Shown: positions 1 through 11,520, counted from the stretch's first letter. The stretch: 64,000 bases of DNA from Prorocentrum cordatum (GCA_963575745.1 CAUYUJ010018893.1:384100-448099); one strand, 5' to 3'. A program made the numbers and translations. Notes: generated from the sequence alone by a model not told the origin.

Positions 1-146
1 CCCCCACGCCGTTCGACTCGACCTCGAAGTGGGTCGTAGCACGGCCCACGAGCAGACGGACAGTCTCCTTGTTGATGGGCATGCCAGGCAGCCCACAGAT
101 CACGCCAGAGTTGATGCCGGGCATCGGGGCATGTCGCTGTCGTGTT
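1..146 (-). CDS. possible partial exon running off the left edge
   Basis: On the minus strand one frame stays open to the window edge and reads MPGINSGVICGLPGMP, then INKETVRLLVGRATTHFEVE. The composition looks protein-like rather than repeat-like. An AG dinucleotide just upstream of the peptide could be a splice acceptor. I recognise no family. It may be the end of an internal exon of a gene continuing to the left, or a chance open frame. Confidence 0.25.
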
Positions 147-775
147 CCACCTCGCACAGCGGGCCGGGGCCTGCGGCCTACCGAGGGCCGACCTGGACCG
201 CCTGCGTGCTCCGCCATTCTCGGAGGCAGCGGCGAGCCCCCGCCGGAAGGCGGCGCCAGACGACGCCGAGATCGCGGCCCTGCAGGGGGAGCTGTAGCGC
301 CGCTCGTCGAGCCTCTCCCTTTCTCGGGGAATCGCGAACATGGCTCAGGGCGCGTGGACTGTCGGCGGGTCCTGCTCCCGTGCGGGATCGGCGCCGTGCG
401 TCGCCAAGTCAGGCGGACAGGCACCATGTTTCGTGGGGTGCTTGCCCCTGTCCGTTGACCTGGCGCTCACGCGCCACATCGACGGAGCCGTCGTACATGT
501 CGGCGCGTGCCCGACTCTCGCTCTCTCGCGACGGGGGATGTGGTGTGCGCGCTGCGTAGAGCGGGCTCGCAGTCTCTGCCTCGCTCGTCGCTGCCTGCCC
601 CTTGCATGGGATTCCTCGGCCTCGACTCGAGCGCATTCGACACTCTCTTTTTTGCAGTTTGTGCTGACGCATCCCGTCAGCTTGCTACGCGCGCGTGGCC
701 CCCAGCGCCATAGTTGGGAACATCTTGCGCGGAGCCCGCGGGGTGACGATTTCAGGATTTTGAGAGCTCTGCCTG
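147..775. other. no recognisable gene
   Basis: GC-rich sequence with several overlapping short open frames on both strands and no composition bias favouring any of them. No repeat or RNA gene was seen. Confidence 0.4.
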
Positions 776-2287
776 ATGGTCTCCTCTGACTTCGGCGCCC
801 AGGTTTTGCGTGGCCTCATGAAGGGCGGACATGAGCTAGGTAGTTCGGTGCCCCACGGCCAGCCCCGCGGCCAGCCCGACTGCCGGCCCCACGGCCAGCC
901 CCACGGCCAACACGACTGGCAGCCCCGCGGCCAGCCCGACGGCCAGCCCGAGTGCCAGCCTCACGGCCAGCCCGACTGCCAGCCCCACGGCCAGTCCGAC
1001 GGCCAGCCCAACGGCCAGCCCCACAGCCTGGCGACCAGCCCCACGGCCAGCCTGACTGTCAGCCTCGTGCCTGGCCGGCTGCCAGCCCCACGGCCCGCTT
1101 GGGCCGGCCCGTTGGCCCGCCCCGTTGCCAGCCCGACTGCCAGCCCCGCGGGCAGCCCCGCGGCCAGCCCCATGGCCAGCCCCGCAGCCAGTCCGACGGC
1201 CAGCCCGACTGCCAGCCCCACGGCCGGTCCCACGGCCAGCCCGGCCAGCCGGACGGCCAGCCCGACGGCCAGCCCCGGGGCCAGCGCGACTGCCAGCACC
1301 GCGGCCAGCCCTGCGGCCAGACCCTGGGCAAGCCCGACTGCCAGCCCCACGGCCAGCCGCCTTACGGCCAACCGGACTGCCAGTTCCACGGCCAGCTTGA
1401 CGGCCAGCCCGACTGCCAGCCCCACGGCCAGTCCCACGGCCAGCCCGACTTCCAGCCCGACGACCAGCCCCACGGCCTCCCCCACGACCAGGCCTACGGC
1501 CAGTCCCACGGCCAGCCCGATTTTCAACCCCGCGACCAGCCCCACGGCCAGCCCCGCAGCCAGCCCGACCGACAGCCCCACGGCCAGCCCCACGACCAGC
1601 CCCTCGGCCTGCCCCCTGGCCAACCCGACTGCCAGTTCTGCGACCAGTCCGACGGCCACCCCGACCGCCAGCACAACTGCCTGCCCGACGGCCAGCCCGA
1701 CAGCCAGCACGACAGCCAGCCCCACGGCCAGTCCCATGGCCAGCTCCACGACCAGCCTGACGACCAGTCAGACGCCTCACCCGACACCGCTCTCGACGCC
1801 CAACCTGACGCCCTACCCGACACTCGACCTGAGGTCTTGCCCGACGCCCAATCCCACGGCCAGCTCCTCGGCCAGCCCGACGGCCAACCCGACGGCCTGC
1901 CCGACTGTGAAGCCACCCTCCAGACGGCTCTGGGGAGTTCCACCACGCCCGCACGTCAGCCTTCCCCTGACGAGCGGGGCAACGAAGCTATCCTACAGCT
2001 GGTTTCGAGGAGCCCTTTCGCCCCTATTCGTCTTCCATCTCCTGCCGGCGGCTCGACGCGGGCGGGCGCCTCTACAAGCAGCCGCGGGGCAACCCTTTCA
2101 TCCCTGCAAAGCGCGCCAGACCCCCCCCTTCGGGTGGGGACGTGAGCTCGACCGTCGAGACGGGCCGGCAGCCCAACCGGGGAGCGTATTTGACGCGTCG
2201 GACGGGAAGGCGGCGGACGCCCAGGCTGTTCGCCGATCGCCAGCATCCAGGGCCAAGGGGCTCCCACACTGGAAGGCCGCTCCATAA
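776..2287 (+). CDS. possible Ser/Thr/Pro-rich mucin-like protein (low-complexity ORF)
   Basis: A 503-codon frame dominated by Pro-Thr-Ala-Ser repeats from about codon 25 to 380, followed by an Arg/Pro/Ala-rich tail of about 120 residues. In this frame substitutions between repeat units are mostly among Ser, Thr, Ala and Asn, as in a mucin-like or glycosylated linker. The same DNA is also open as a Gln-Pro-His-Gly repeat in another plus frame and as Gly-Arg-Ala repeats on the minus strand, because a 12-bp unit without stop codons is open in several frames. There is no signal peptide or transmembrane segment. The case for translation is therefore weak; it could be only a minisatellite. Confidence 0.25.
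   Translation: MVSSDFGAQVLRGLMKGGHELGSSVPHGQPRGQPDCRPHGQPHGQHDWQPRGQPDGQPECQPHGQPDCQPHGQSDGQPNGQPHSLATSPTASLTVSLVPGRLPAPRPAWAGPLARPVASPTASPAGSPAASPMASPAASPTASPTASPTAGPTASPASRTASPTASPGASATASTAASPAARPWASPTASPTASRLTANRTASSTASLTASPTASPTASPTASPTSSPTTSPTASPTTRPTASPTASPIFNPATSPTASPAASPTDSPTASPTTSPSACPLANPTASSATSPTATPTASTTACPTASPTASTTASPTASPMASSTTSLTTSQTPHPTPLSTPNLTPYPTLDLRSCPTPNPTASSSASPTANPTACPTVKPPSRRLWGVPPRPHVSLPLTSGATKLSYSWFRGALSPLFVFHLLPAARRGRAPLQAAAGQPFHPCKARQTPPFGWGRELDRRDGPAAQPGSVFDASDGKAADAQAVRRSPASRAKGLPHWKAAP
845..1915 (+). repeat. 12-bp minisatellite CCCACGGCCAGC
   Basis: About 85-90 units of a degenerate 12-mer, typically CCCACGGCCAGC or CCCGACTGCCAG phase variants, cover roughly 1.07 kb. 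Units vary by single substitutions and a few changes in length. The unit is a multiple of three, so several frames remain open. Confidence 0.95.
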
Positions 2288-2289
2288 AG

Positions 2290-2756
2290 CCCGTGTCCAC
2301 GACTCCTAGTGGGAACCCCGCGGAGACGAGACGATCAGGCACCTTCGGGTCACCCTGGGTGCGTCGTTCACAGCCGTCTGGCACGCCTTTGTCGAGCAAC
2401 GCGCTGCCCCTAGCACCGCGCGCGCCTTCGACCCGCGTCGGCGCGACCAGCGAACCTGCGTCGCCTTCCTGACTTCATTTCACAGCCACAGCTGCGATGC
2501 TCGGGCCACGAGCGACTCGTTGGGCCTGGGCATCGGCTGGGCGCAGGTGCGTGGACAACGCTTGGGACGCCGCGTCGGCGCGAACAGAGGGCGCCAGGCA
2601 CCCCCGCAAGATGGTCGGGGCCTCGTGGACGCCGACGCTGGCCGCGCGCGGTAGGGTGGGAGTGCTCCCGGGCGAAGTTGGACCCTTCACGTCGAAGGCG
2701 CGGCCGTCTGCCTCCACCCCCGCGTCGACGGCGTCGGCGAGCCGTCAGCGCCCTGC
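2290..2756. other. no recognisable gene
   Basis: GC-rich unique sequence between the minisatellite and the next repeat field. Short frames of 60-115 codons exist on both strands, none with a recognisable motif. Confidence 0.4.
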
Positions 2757-3700
2757 CAGGGAATCAGCATGCCGCGAGCAAAGCTACCCCCCTTCGCTCT
2801 GCTGCTATTCGCACTCCGACCGAAGGGGATGTCTCAGGTGACAACTTCTCTCCTCTTCCTGCGGCTGGTAGCTGCAGACCCCCGCAGGGCGTCGACGCCG
2901 CTCGGGCGAAGCTTGGGTTCAGAACCAGCATCCTGCAACGTTAGCTGCCACTCCACTTGGTCGTGGACGGCAATCGGCTACCCCCCCGATTGCCGTTCCC
3001 AGGCCAACTTCCAGTATGTCTCAGGCGAACGCATTTTCTCCTGCGTCCCGCGGCTGTTAGCTGCGCCCTACCAGGGAAGCGGGCGTTCTCTTTCGGTGCC
3101 ATCGCCCATGGCCCTGAGGCTGCTCGCCCGGCGTGCCTGGGCTGGGTGGGCTGCAGGTCTCAGGCGGCGCGCCCCCCCGCCATGAGGCTGCTTGCCCAGC
3201 GGGCCTTGCTGGTCACCCAGTATGTTTCAGGCGAATGCCTCTCTTCCCGCGCTCCCGCGGCGGTTAGCTGCGCCCTGCCAGTGCGCCGGGCTGTCTCGTG
3301 CGGTGCAATCGCGACCTCTTCCCTTTCCCGCGGCGGTTTGGTACGCCCCCCCAGTGGGCTGGAGGTCTCAGGCGATGCAATCCCCCATCGCCCTGAGGCT
3401 GCTCGCCCGGCGTGCCTGGGCTGAGCTGCAGGTCTCAGGCGGCGCAACCCCCCGCCCTGGGGCTGCTTGCCCAACGGGCCCGGGCTGTTTACCCAGTATG
3501 TCTCAGGCGACTGCATCTCTTCCCACGCTTTTGCGGCTGTTGGCTGCGCCTTATTAGAGCACCGGGCTGTCTCATGCGGCGCAATCGCGAGCTCTTCCTT
3601 TCCCCGCGGCTGTCTGCTACACCCCCGGCGAGCTGCAGGTCTCAGGCGGCGCGCCCCCCCGCCCAGGGGCTGCTTGCCCAGCGGGCCTGGGCTGGTCACA
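2757..3700 (+). repeat. tandem ~280-bp repeat family, first block
   Basis: Degenerate units each contain a leader ATGTCTCAGGCGAAYGC, then CGCGGCTGTTAGCTGCGCCC, then CTGAGGCTGCTCGCCCGGCG and a C-run. Leaders are visible near 2830, 3016, 3220 and 3499. Positions 2757-3115 are repeated with few changes at 5831-6215. Leaders resemble the GAGGATGTCTCAAGCG core of arrays elsewhere in the window. No long frame is maintained between units, so this is probably non-coding. Confidence 0.85.
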
Positions 3701-5480
3701 AGCGTGACCAGCAGCGCATCGAGCAACGCGGTCACGATCCGTACGGCCTCGAGCATGGACGTCCACAGCCACCTCCACGGCGGCCCCACGTCGGCACGCA
3801 GCAGGAGCGTGAGCGTAGTCGAGACGTGCAGCGCAACGTCGAACAGTACGGGTTCAAGTGCGACACAGTCGAGCAGCACCGCGCCGGCCAGCACTGCGGT
3901 GTACAGCGACACGACATTGACGGATACGACAGGGTCATTCAATCCCACGCTGAACGAGACGCGCTCCTCTATGGCCAGTACGAGCGGCACCAGCAGCACG
4001 GCGGCATGCTCGAGCGCATCCAGCAACAGAACTGCATTGTCCACAGCCTGACCTCCAGTGCATCGTTGTCTGGCAGTGCGTATCGCATGACCAGCAGAGC
4101 GACCTCGAGCTGCACGGTCACGACCAGTACGGTCTCATCCAGTAGGATGTCCACAGCCACTTCGACGGTGCGCTCCACGTCGCCATCGAGCCGCAGCGTG
4201 AGCTTGGACGAGGTGGGCAGCGCAACGTCGAGCAGCACGACTTCGAGTGCGACGCAGTCGAGCAGTGCCGCCCGGCCAGCGCCACGGTGAGCAGCGGCGC
4301 GACGCCGACGGATACGACAAGGTCATTCATACCACGCTAGCCGAGACGAGTTCTCGACGGCTAGCACGAGCGGCACCGGGGGTCGTCGGCCTTCCCGAGC
4401 GGCACCAGCGGCACGACGACTAGTCCGTGCACGACCTGCTACACAATTGCATCGTCCACCACCTCGACACCCAGTGCACTGTTGTCTTGCAGTACGCCTC
4501 AGCTGACCAGCAGTGCGGCCTCGTGCAGCGCGGTCGCGGCCACTACTCTCTTGAGCAGCGCGACGTCCACGACCACTTTCACGGCTACATGAGCAGCCGC
4601 GCGAGCGCGGTCGCGACGAGCGGCGCAGCTGCGAGCTGCACGACTCCGATTGCGACACTATCGAGCAGCACCGCGTCGGTCAGCACCTAGGTGTGCCGCG
4701 ACGCGACGCTGACGGACACGTCAGTGTCATTCGATACCACGGTGACCGAGGTGACGCCTCCGACGGCGTGTACGAACGGCTCCAGCAGCACGACGGCTAG
4801 CTCGAGCGTGGCCAGCTGCACAACTGCGTAGTTCACCGCCTGGACTTCCAGTGCCCCGTTGTATAGCAGTACGCCACAGGTGACCACGGTGCGACCTCGG
4901 GCAGCACTGTCGAGACCAGTGCGGTTTCGAGCAGAGTGGCGCTCGCGGCCACTTCCACGGTGGGCTCCACGTCCTTATTAAGCAGCAGCGCGTGCGGGGT
5001 CGAAGCGAGCTTTGCAACCTCGAGTGGTGCGGTTACGAGCGCAACACCGTTGTGCCGCACTACGTCGCGCCAGCACTACGGTGGGCAGCTGCGCGTCGCT
5101 GACGGATACGGCAGGTTCTATTACGGTGGTGGCCGAGGCGCGTTCTCCGACGGCCCGTTCGAGCGGCGCCAGCAGCGCGACGGTTAGTTTGAGCGGGGTT
5201 AGCTTGAGCTTGAGCTTGAGCTTGAGCGGGGTTAGCTCGAGCGGCGCCGCAGCTTGACTCCCAGTGTTCGTTGTGTCACAGTGCGTCTCGGATGACCAAC
5301 CGAGCGACCTCGAGCTGCGTTGTCACGACGAGTACGGTCTCCGACAGTGCAATGCCCACGGCCACCTCCACGGCGAGCTCCACGTCGGCATCGTGCTCTA
5401 GCACGGGCGTTGCCGAGTCGGACAGCGCAACGTCGAGCAGTACGGCTTCGCGTGCGACGCAGTCGAGCAGCCCCATCCGG
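3700..5480 (+). repeat. degenerate ~400-bp tandem repeat with Ser/Thr-rich coding character
   Basis: Four to five units spaced by about 400 bp (starts near 3715, 4110, 4540, 4900, 5310). In each unit one plus frame encodes a Ser/Thr/Ala-rich stretch such as ATSTVRSTS...SVSL...SATSSSTTSSATQSSS. Stops and frameshifts separate the units, so the reading frame is not continuous. The minus strand is also partly open, with a Val/Leu-rich repeat (DVE.TVEVAV...ETVLVVT.QLEVA). The region may be a decayed gene for a repetitive surface-type protein or a set of exons of one; neither is proven. Confidence 0.7.
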
Positions 5481-5699
5481 CCAGCGCAAGAAGAGCAGGG
5501 GCATGACGATGACAGTTCGACGGTTCTGTCCGTGCCGCGCCGTCCGGGGCGTGGTCTTCGACCGCCAGTGCGAGTGGCATCAGCAGCACGTCGACCAGCT
5601 TGGGCGTGGCCAGCATCGCAACTCCATCTTCCCCCACCTTGGCTTCCAGTGTTTCTGGGCGGCACTCGGCGACCCTCCCGTTTGCCGCTCCCAGGCAGA

Positions 5700-6680
5700 T
5701 CGCCAGCACGTCTCAGGCGAATGCAGTTTTTTCCTCCACTCTCCTGCGGCTGTTAGCTGCGCCCTACCAGAGCACCGGGCAGTCTCTTACGTTGCCAGTG
5801 CGTTGCGTTCCGCGGCTGTCAGTTGCGCCCTGCCAGAGAATCAGCATGCCGCGGGCGAAGCTACCCCCGTTCGCTCTGCGGCTATTCACACTCCGACCGA
5901 AGGGGATGTCTCAGTTGAAACCTTCTCTCCTATTCTTGCGGCTGTTAGCTGCAACCCCGCAGGGCGTCGACGCCGCCCGGGCGAAGCTTTTGTTCATAAC
6001 CAGCGTCCTGCAACGTTAGCTGCCACTCCACCCCGCTCTTGGTCGTGGACGGCAATCGGCTACCCCCCCGATTGCCGCTCCCAGTCCAACTTCCAATATG
6101 TCTCAGGCGAACGCATTTTCTCCTGCATTCCGCGGCTGTTGACATCACCCTACCAGAGAAGCGGGCATTCTCATGCGGTGCCATCGCCCATGGCCCTGAG
6201 GCTGCTCGCCCGGCGTGCCTGGGCTGGGCTGCAGGTCTCAGGCGGCGCACCCCCCCGCCTTGAGGGTGCCCGCCCAGCGGGCCTGGGCTGGTCACCCAGC
6301 ATGTCTCAGGCGAGTGCATCTCTTCCCACACTCCTGCGGCTGTTAGCTGCACCCAACCAGAGCACCGGGCTGTCTCATGCGGTGGTATCGCGACCTTTTC
6401 CCTTCCCCGCGGCTGTCTGCTACACCCCCAGCGAGCTGCAGGTCTCAGGCGATGCAATCCCCCATTGCCCTGAGGCTGCTCGCCCAGCGTGCCTGGGCGA
6501 AGCTGCAGGTTTCAGGAGGGGCACCCCCCCGCCCTGAGGCTGCTTGCCCAGCGGGCCTGGGCTGGTCACCCAGTGTGCCTCAGGCGAACGCATCTCTTCC
6601 CACCCCTCTGCGGCTGTTAGCTGCACCCACCCCCCAGAGCACTGGGCTGTCTCATGCGGCGCAATCGCGAGCGTTTTGCT
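5700..6680 (+). repeat. tandem ~280-bp repeat family, second block
   Basis: Same family as at 2757-3700. Leaders of the ATGTCTCAGGCGAA type lie near 5704 (degenerate), 5907, 6098, 6301 and 6573. The stretch 5831-6215 is a near copy of 2757-3115. The two blocks bracket the Ser/Thr-rich repeat, suggesting a duplication that carried a block to both sides of it. Confidence 0.85.
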
Positions 6681-6689
6681 CCCCCCGTG

Positions 6690-8398
6690 TCTCGTGGATG
6701 GTGACGGGCTTGCGGCCAGACTACACGGCCTTGGAGATGGCCTGATTGATGGAGGACTGCGTGTTCTACGCTTGCGCTGTTCTCGTGCCGGTGGCAACTC
6801 TGTGACACCCCAGCTGTGTGCATTGGTTCGGGTACGCCGCCCTTGCTACAATATCCGGCCCCTCTTGGCCTGAGCCCGAGTTGCGGCTTGTTTCCTTTCT
6901 CTCTGTCGTGTCTTCTCTTTACTTCGCTCTTGTTCTTCCCCCTCGCTCTTGTGTCTTCCGTTCTCTTTATGTCCGTTTCTCTCTCTCTCTCTCCCGCTTC
7001 GTCCTGTCTTTGTGTTTCTGTTCTGTCTTGTGTCTCCTCGCTCTCGTTCTGCCTCTTTCGCCTCGTTCTGTCTTCGCCCCATTTGCGCTGTCCGCGTAGT
7101 GCCCCGTCCTTTTTTCCGCTGATCGACCCTTCTTGACGGTGTGCGGCTGCTTCCGCGTCATTCGCAATCCAAGAAATATCCCTGCCAGCATTTTCCACGG
7201 CTGAACCGTGGCCTCTGCTCTTTCGTTCTCTTCCTTATGTCTCGTCGCCGCTTTCTTATCTCCTCTGTTGTTCGTTCGCCGTCTCTCGTCGCCTCGCTCT
7301 CTTCCCTTGTGTCTCTTGTTCGTTCTCGCCCCTGCCGCGTAGTTCTCGCCACCATTGTGGCCCTTTTCCTGCGTGCCGCCTGTGGTAGACCGGCTTGCGC
7401 TCTTCACGCGACTTCCTGACGCTGTGCGGGTGCCCGCGTGCGGTCGCGATCAAAAAAGGTATCCCTACCAGGTCATCCAGAAACGAAAGACAAGGGAGTT
7501 GGTAAATCAGGGGCGGCTGAAAGCATTCAGTTGCGCGGCCGTCTTCGTAACAGCAAGGGTCACGCACAGGTTCCCGCATTGAAGTTTAAGATGGAAACCG
7601 GTGCAAGATACGACGTGGTGTTCCACGTGGTAAACGTCTGTAACGCAGGCTGCGGGCTGCGAGTTGCACGAACGAGAGCGCAGGCGCCGTGCAATCTGCG
7701 CGGATACGTGTCACAAATAGCAGGGACAACTCATAACAAGGATGTGAGGGAACAGTGGATGGCGGGTGAATTGCCGATCATCTTGTCCATGGAACCCCTT
7801 TCGATGCCATGGAGGTGCTGCTGCTGCTTTTGGTATGATTGTTGCGAAGTTAGGTTGTCCATGTACAGGTGCTGCCGTTGCTGCTATTGCTGTTTCTGGT
7901 GGTTGCAGTTTTGTTGTTGCGGCTGATATTTATGGTGACGGTGATGGTGGTAGCAATCGCATCGCGATGCGCATCCCGGACTTTGGGTCTTGCACTGATT
8001 TGTATCTTAAACTCGCGTACGTGTTGAAAACTAATGTTGCTGGTGTTAATGTTGGTGCTGCTGCTGGTGCTGCTGATGCTGGTGAACCCTGAGGCCATCT
8101 TGGGGGTAGGAGGAGGAGGTTGAGGAGGAGGAGCAGGTCAACATGTAATGGAGGACAGCCACCCTGGAAGCGGGCTGGAGGCGCAGAAACGGCGCCAACA
8201 TGTGTTGATTCATTTGAACAAGCGTTCCCCCTACCACTGCAGTTGTATGGTTTTCCAGAGGTCATATTGGGGTCATCTTCGAATCTTTTCCACCCCAGAG
8301 GATCCGAGGAGTGCCGGATATCAGCAAAAACAGATCCCCCTGCGATTTGTCTAATGAGCCTGCAGAGAAACTTGGTTGGACCAATTGAGGAGTGTAAG
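6690..8398. other. no recognisable gene; pyrimidine-rich tract
   Basis: Positions 6890-7370 are strongly T/C-rich on the plus strand (TCTCTCTCTC and TCGTTCT runs), giving artefactual Ser/Leu or Arg/Glu frames. A 162-codon plus frame at 7438-7926 has mixed composition in its first two thirds but no motif, and ends in Cys/Phe low complexity from GCTGCTGTT repeats. I cannot support a gene here. Confidence 0.4.
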
Positions 8399-8587
8399 AG
8401 GAGCAAGAGGAGGATGATGAGGAGGAGGAGGAAGAGGAGGAGGACGACGACGAAAGGAGGAGGAGGAAGCGTAGGAAGAAGGAAAAAAGAAGAGGGGGGG
8501 GGGAGGAGGAAAAGGAAATGTAAGAATGCGGCACGAGGGTGATGGTGATGATGATGGTGATGGTGATGGTGATGGTGATGGTGATGG

Positions 8588-8635
<48 letters not shown>

Positions 8636-8770
8636 GGAGGATGAGGATGATGAGGATGAGGATGAGGATGAGGATGAGGATGAGGATGAGGATGAGGATG
8701 ATGCTGACGAGGATGATGCTGATGATGACGATGAGGATGATGTTGCTGATGATGATGAGGATGAGGAGGG
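8399..8770 (+). repeat. GGA then GAT/GAG trinucleotide microsatellites
   Basis: A GGA-rich tract (8399-8520) is followed by (GAT)n and GATGAG repeats (8536-8770). Long poly-Asp, poly-Met and, on the opposite strand, poly-His and poly-Ser frames come only from the trinucleotide repeat. Confidence 0.95.
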
Positions 8771-9069
8771 AAGCGGGAAGTAGGAAGGAAGGAAAGGAAG
8801 ATGATAAGAAGGATGATAAGCCGAATTTTGGGCAACCGACATCGGAGGTCTGGGGAGAGAAGAGGCGTGCGCGCCTGGATGCCTTGAATTCCCGACGCGC
8901 GATCCGCGAACGTGCGGCGGCCTGTTGCGGTGGAGGGCCCGCGAGGAAGGCCGAGCTCCCGCGGCGACGCCGCCGTCGCCCGCGGAGCCGCCCGCGCAGG
9001 AGGAACCGGAGGGGGAAGCGGCGCCACCGCCGACGAGAACTGGTGGAGAGCGCACAGGCTCAGGCGTTC
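8771..9069. other. no clear gene; Pro/Ala/Glu-rich open stretch
   Basis: From about 8925 one plus frame reads a Pro/Ala/Glu-rich peptide (APAATPPSPAEPPAQEEPEG) that could be an exon, but it runs straight into a MITE-like element and has no motif. Confidence 0.25.
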
Positions 9070-9244
9070 GCAAGCACGGATCCAGGGGGCGTGGGCTCGC
9101 GACGGGTCCCGTTTGCATGGGGCATCGCGGACTGCCGCCGCCGACCCTGCGGCGGCACCGGCCGCATTGTGGGGAGGGTACCTCCCCCGATCCATGGATT
9201 TGGCGACCGCGCGCCAGATCCGTGCATCGCTGATCCATGTTTGC
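9070..9244 (+). mobile_element. MITE-like element, family 2 (copy 1)
   Basis: Imperfect terminal inverted repeat: left end GCAAGCACGGATC, right end (reverse complement) GCAAACATGGATC. About 175 bp, no coding capacity. A second copy at 62010-62183 aligns over its full length, including internal CCATGGATTTGGCGACC-like sequence. No target duplication is clear. Confidence 0.7.
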
Positions 9245-10006
9245 GGACCCCCGAACATGGATACGGGCGTGTGGATCGGTTATGGGGCCCGTTTCCCTGA
9301 GGCGGCCTCGCCCCCGTCGAAGAAGAAGAAGAAGTCACGGCATCAACATGAATTTCGGGAGCGCGGAGTTCCGCACGTTTTTGTGAATGTTTCCTTTGTT
9401 CCTCCACTATGGGGGAGACGCGGCACTTCCACCCATGAGAAGGGCTTTAGGCGCGGGGGTCGGATGAAGGATCGTCCCGCGCGTCCCACGCTGGGGATCG
9501 CTCCGCGCGATCGGCCGGCGGCGCTCGTCCACAGAGCGGTCCGTGGCCCCCGCCGGCAACCAGGAATAGGGTTTTTGCACACCGACTCGGGCTACATTGG
9601 TTACAGGCCTCTGACGGTGCGGGCATGTGACGGCGTCGAGCTAGCCTGCCCGTTCCGCGGGACATGCGTGCTGCTGGTCGTCAAGGCCCGCTTGCCTGGA
9701 GTTCGCGGTGGGCGGTCGCGGTGGGCGGTCGCGGTGGGCGGTCCCGGTGGCCATTTCATGCAGCGGCGTCGCGAGGCCTGCCACGAGGGCTTCACTGCCA
9801 GCGAAGGCGGGCTACGGCTGCTTCACTTCTGTGACGTCGCCCATGCTGGCTGCCAGGTGAAGTGCCCAGACACGGGCCGCGAGCCGGCGCGCGTCGCCAA
9901 GTCTTGCCTCAGGCCAGGCCTGTCTCGGAGAGCTCCGCAGCAAGCTGGCTGGTCGCAAGCAGGCGGAGCCAGCCCAAGCGCCTGCCGCGTGCGGGATCGT
10001 CAGGTA
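9245..10006. other. no recognisable gene; short 15-bp repeat
   Basis: Unique GC-rich sequence. At about 9700-9751 three copies of a 15-bp unit GGTGGGCGGTCGCGG occur in tandem. No frame carries a recognisable motif. Confidence 0.4.
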
Positions 10007-10174
10007 GCAAATCATGGGAGCCTTGTGAGTCCTCGCAAGTCCATTTTTGAGCGCATTAGCGTGCGCTAGCGCCTGGTAATCGATGAGAAAGCGCTGATTC
10101 AACGTCGGCCAGCGTCGATGCATCGTAGATTCGCACGAGCCAGCAAGATGGCATTGGAGGCTCCCATGAGTTGC
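10007..10174 (+). mobile_element. MITE-like element, family 1 (copy 1)
   Basis: Ends are a 17-bp terminal inverted repeat with one mismatch: left GCAAATCATGGGAGCCT, right reverse complement GCAACTCATGGGAGCCT. About 168 bp. The internal AGCCAGCAAGATGGCA near the right end is shared with the copies at 10571-10792 and 63775-63945. No coding capacity. Confidence 0.8.
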
Positions 10175-10439
10175 CACCGAAGGGGTCGCCGAGGAGCTCG
10201 CGGAGCGGACAGCGAGCCACAAACGGCGCAAGCTTGAAAGCCCCCGCGTTAGGCCGTGCGCCCGAGGCCTGAAGGGCGCAGAGCCGAGTGTCTGCTCGCG
10301 GGAGCAGTGGCCGACGACGGTCAGGACGCCGAGGGACGCCAGCCGCGCGGCCCTCCTCGGGAGCCAAGAGATAGGGGTTCGTGCAAACGGGGGTCAGCCT
10401 GAGCGGCGGATTTCGCAGGGTGCCGCAGAGCCAGGGGCG

Positions 10440-10545
10440 CATTGACCCGGATTAGGGCGCAGGATCCCGCAGGATCCTGCATGATCTTGCAGGATCCTGC
10501 AAAGCCTGGCTGACCCGGGTTTGGATTGACCCGGGTCGGTGCGTC
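10440..10545. repeat. GGATCCTGC and GACCCGGGT short palindromic repeats
   Basis: Several copies of the self-complementary GCAGGATCCTGC and of TGACCCGGGT in about 100 bp. Sequence of this kind can fold into alternative hairpins. Confidence 0.7.
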
Positions 10546-10570
10546 CCCGAGGAAGACCTTGCGTTCGGTA

Positions 10571-10792
10571 AAACATCGTGGGAGCCTCGTGTGTCCTCGC
10601 AATCTTGTCTTTCGAGTGCATTCGCGCGCGATGGCGTATGGTATTCGATGAGACCGCGCCGAATTAGCGACGATTCGCGTCGATTATCGACGACGTAGCG
10701 TCGATTCAGGCCGATTAGCGTCGATTCGCGCGGGCTAGCGTCGATTCTCGCGAGAGCCAGCAAGATGGCATGTGAGGCTCCCATGAGTTGCC
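10571..10792 (+). mobile_element. MITE-like element, family 1 (copy 2)
   Basis: Left end ATCGTGGGAGCCTC and right end GAGGCTCCCATGAG are inverted repeats. It is longer than copy 1 because of an internal tandem of TAGCGTCGATT-type units (about 10655-10750). It shares the terminal CAGCAAGATGGCA segment with copies 1 and 3. Confidence 0.75.
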
Positions 10793-11190
10793 GCAGATCC
10801 TTGCGTCCTTCGCCCGCCGACATCTGGGGCGATCTCTTCAGATGGCGACGGGACCAGGCCCTGAGAGGCGGTGTCGGCCTTCGGCGGGGCTTCCTTGGTC
10901 GCCCCTGCTTGCTCTTGTGCCTTCCGCCGGGTCCCAAGGGCCGTCGTCTCGCCAATTTACGGGGGTGGTTCTCGTCGCCCGTTCCGCCGAGCGAATCGTG
11001 CGCTGGCTCTCGGCTGGGGGACGGCGTGGGCAACCATAACAGCTCCCGCGCTAAGGCAGAGGGGGTGAGCAAGCTCCGCTATCTTCGGCCGCGCGCAGCG
11101 CTGGCAGATGGGAACAGCGTACCAGCGTGGCAGGATGGTGCGCTGGCACAGACACGCATTGCTGTGGCGCGCGGCTGTCGTCAGAAATGG
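10793..11190 (-). other. no proven gene; weak exon-like frame
   Basis: On the minus strand about 10795-10960 encodes a mixed peptide containing KAQEQAGATKEAPPKADTA, which looks more protein-like than its surroundings. No start, motif or splice site could be fixed. Confidence 0.2.
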
Positions 11191-11467
11191 AGATGATGGT
11201 GGTGATGATGACCGCTGGGATCTGTGATGATGGTTGGAATGGTAAGTGTGCTGATGGTGCTGGTGGTGATGATGGTAATGACGATGATGATGATGATGAT
11301 GATGATGATGGTGATGGTGATGATGATGATGATGATGATGATGGGGATGATGATTGTGGTTGTGGTGGTGGTGGTGATGATGCTGATGATGGTGATGGTG
11401 GTGATTATGGTGATGGTGGTGATGATGATGGTGATGATGATATGGATGATGATGCTGCTGATGATTC

Positions 11468-11520
<53 letters not shown>

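Noticed and set aside
836-1954. Gly-Arg-rich protein on the minus strand of the 12-bp minisatellite
   Set aside because: Mirror of the repeat; no non-repetitive coding part and no reason to prefer this strand.
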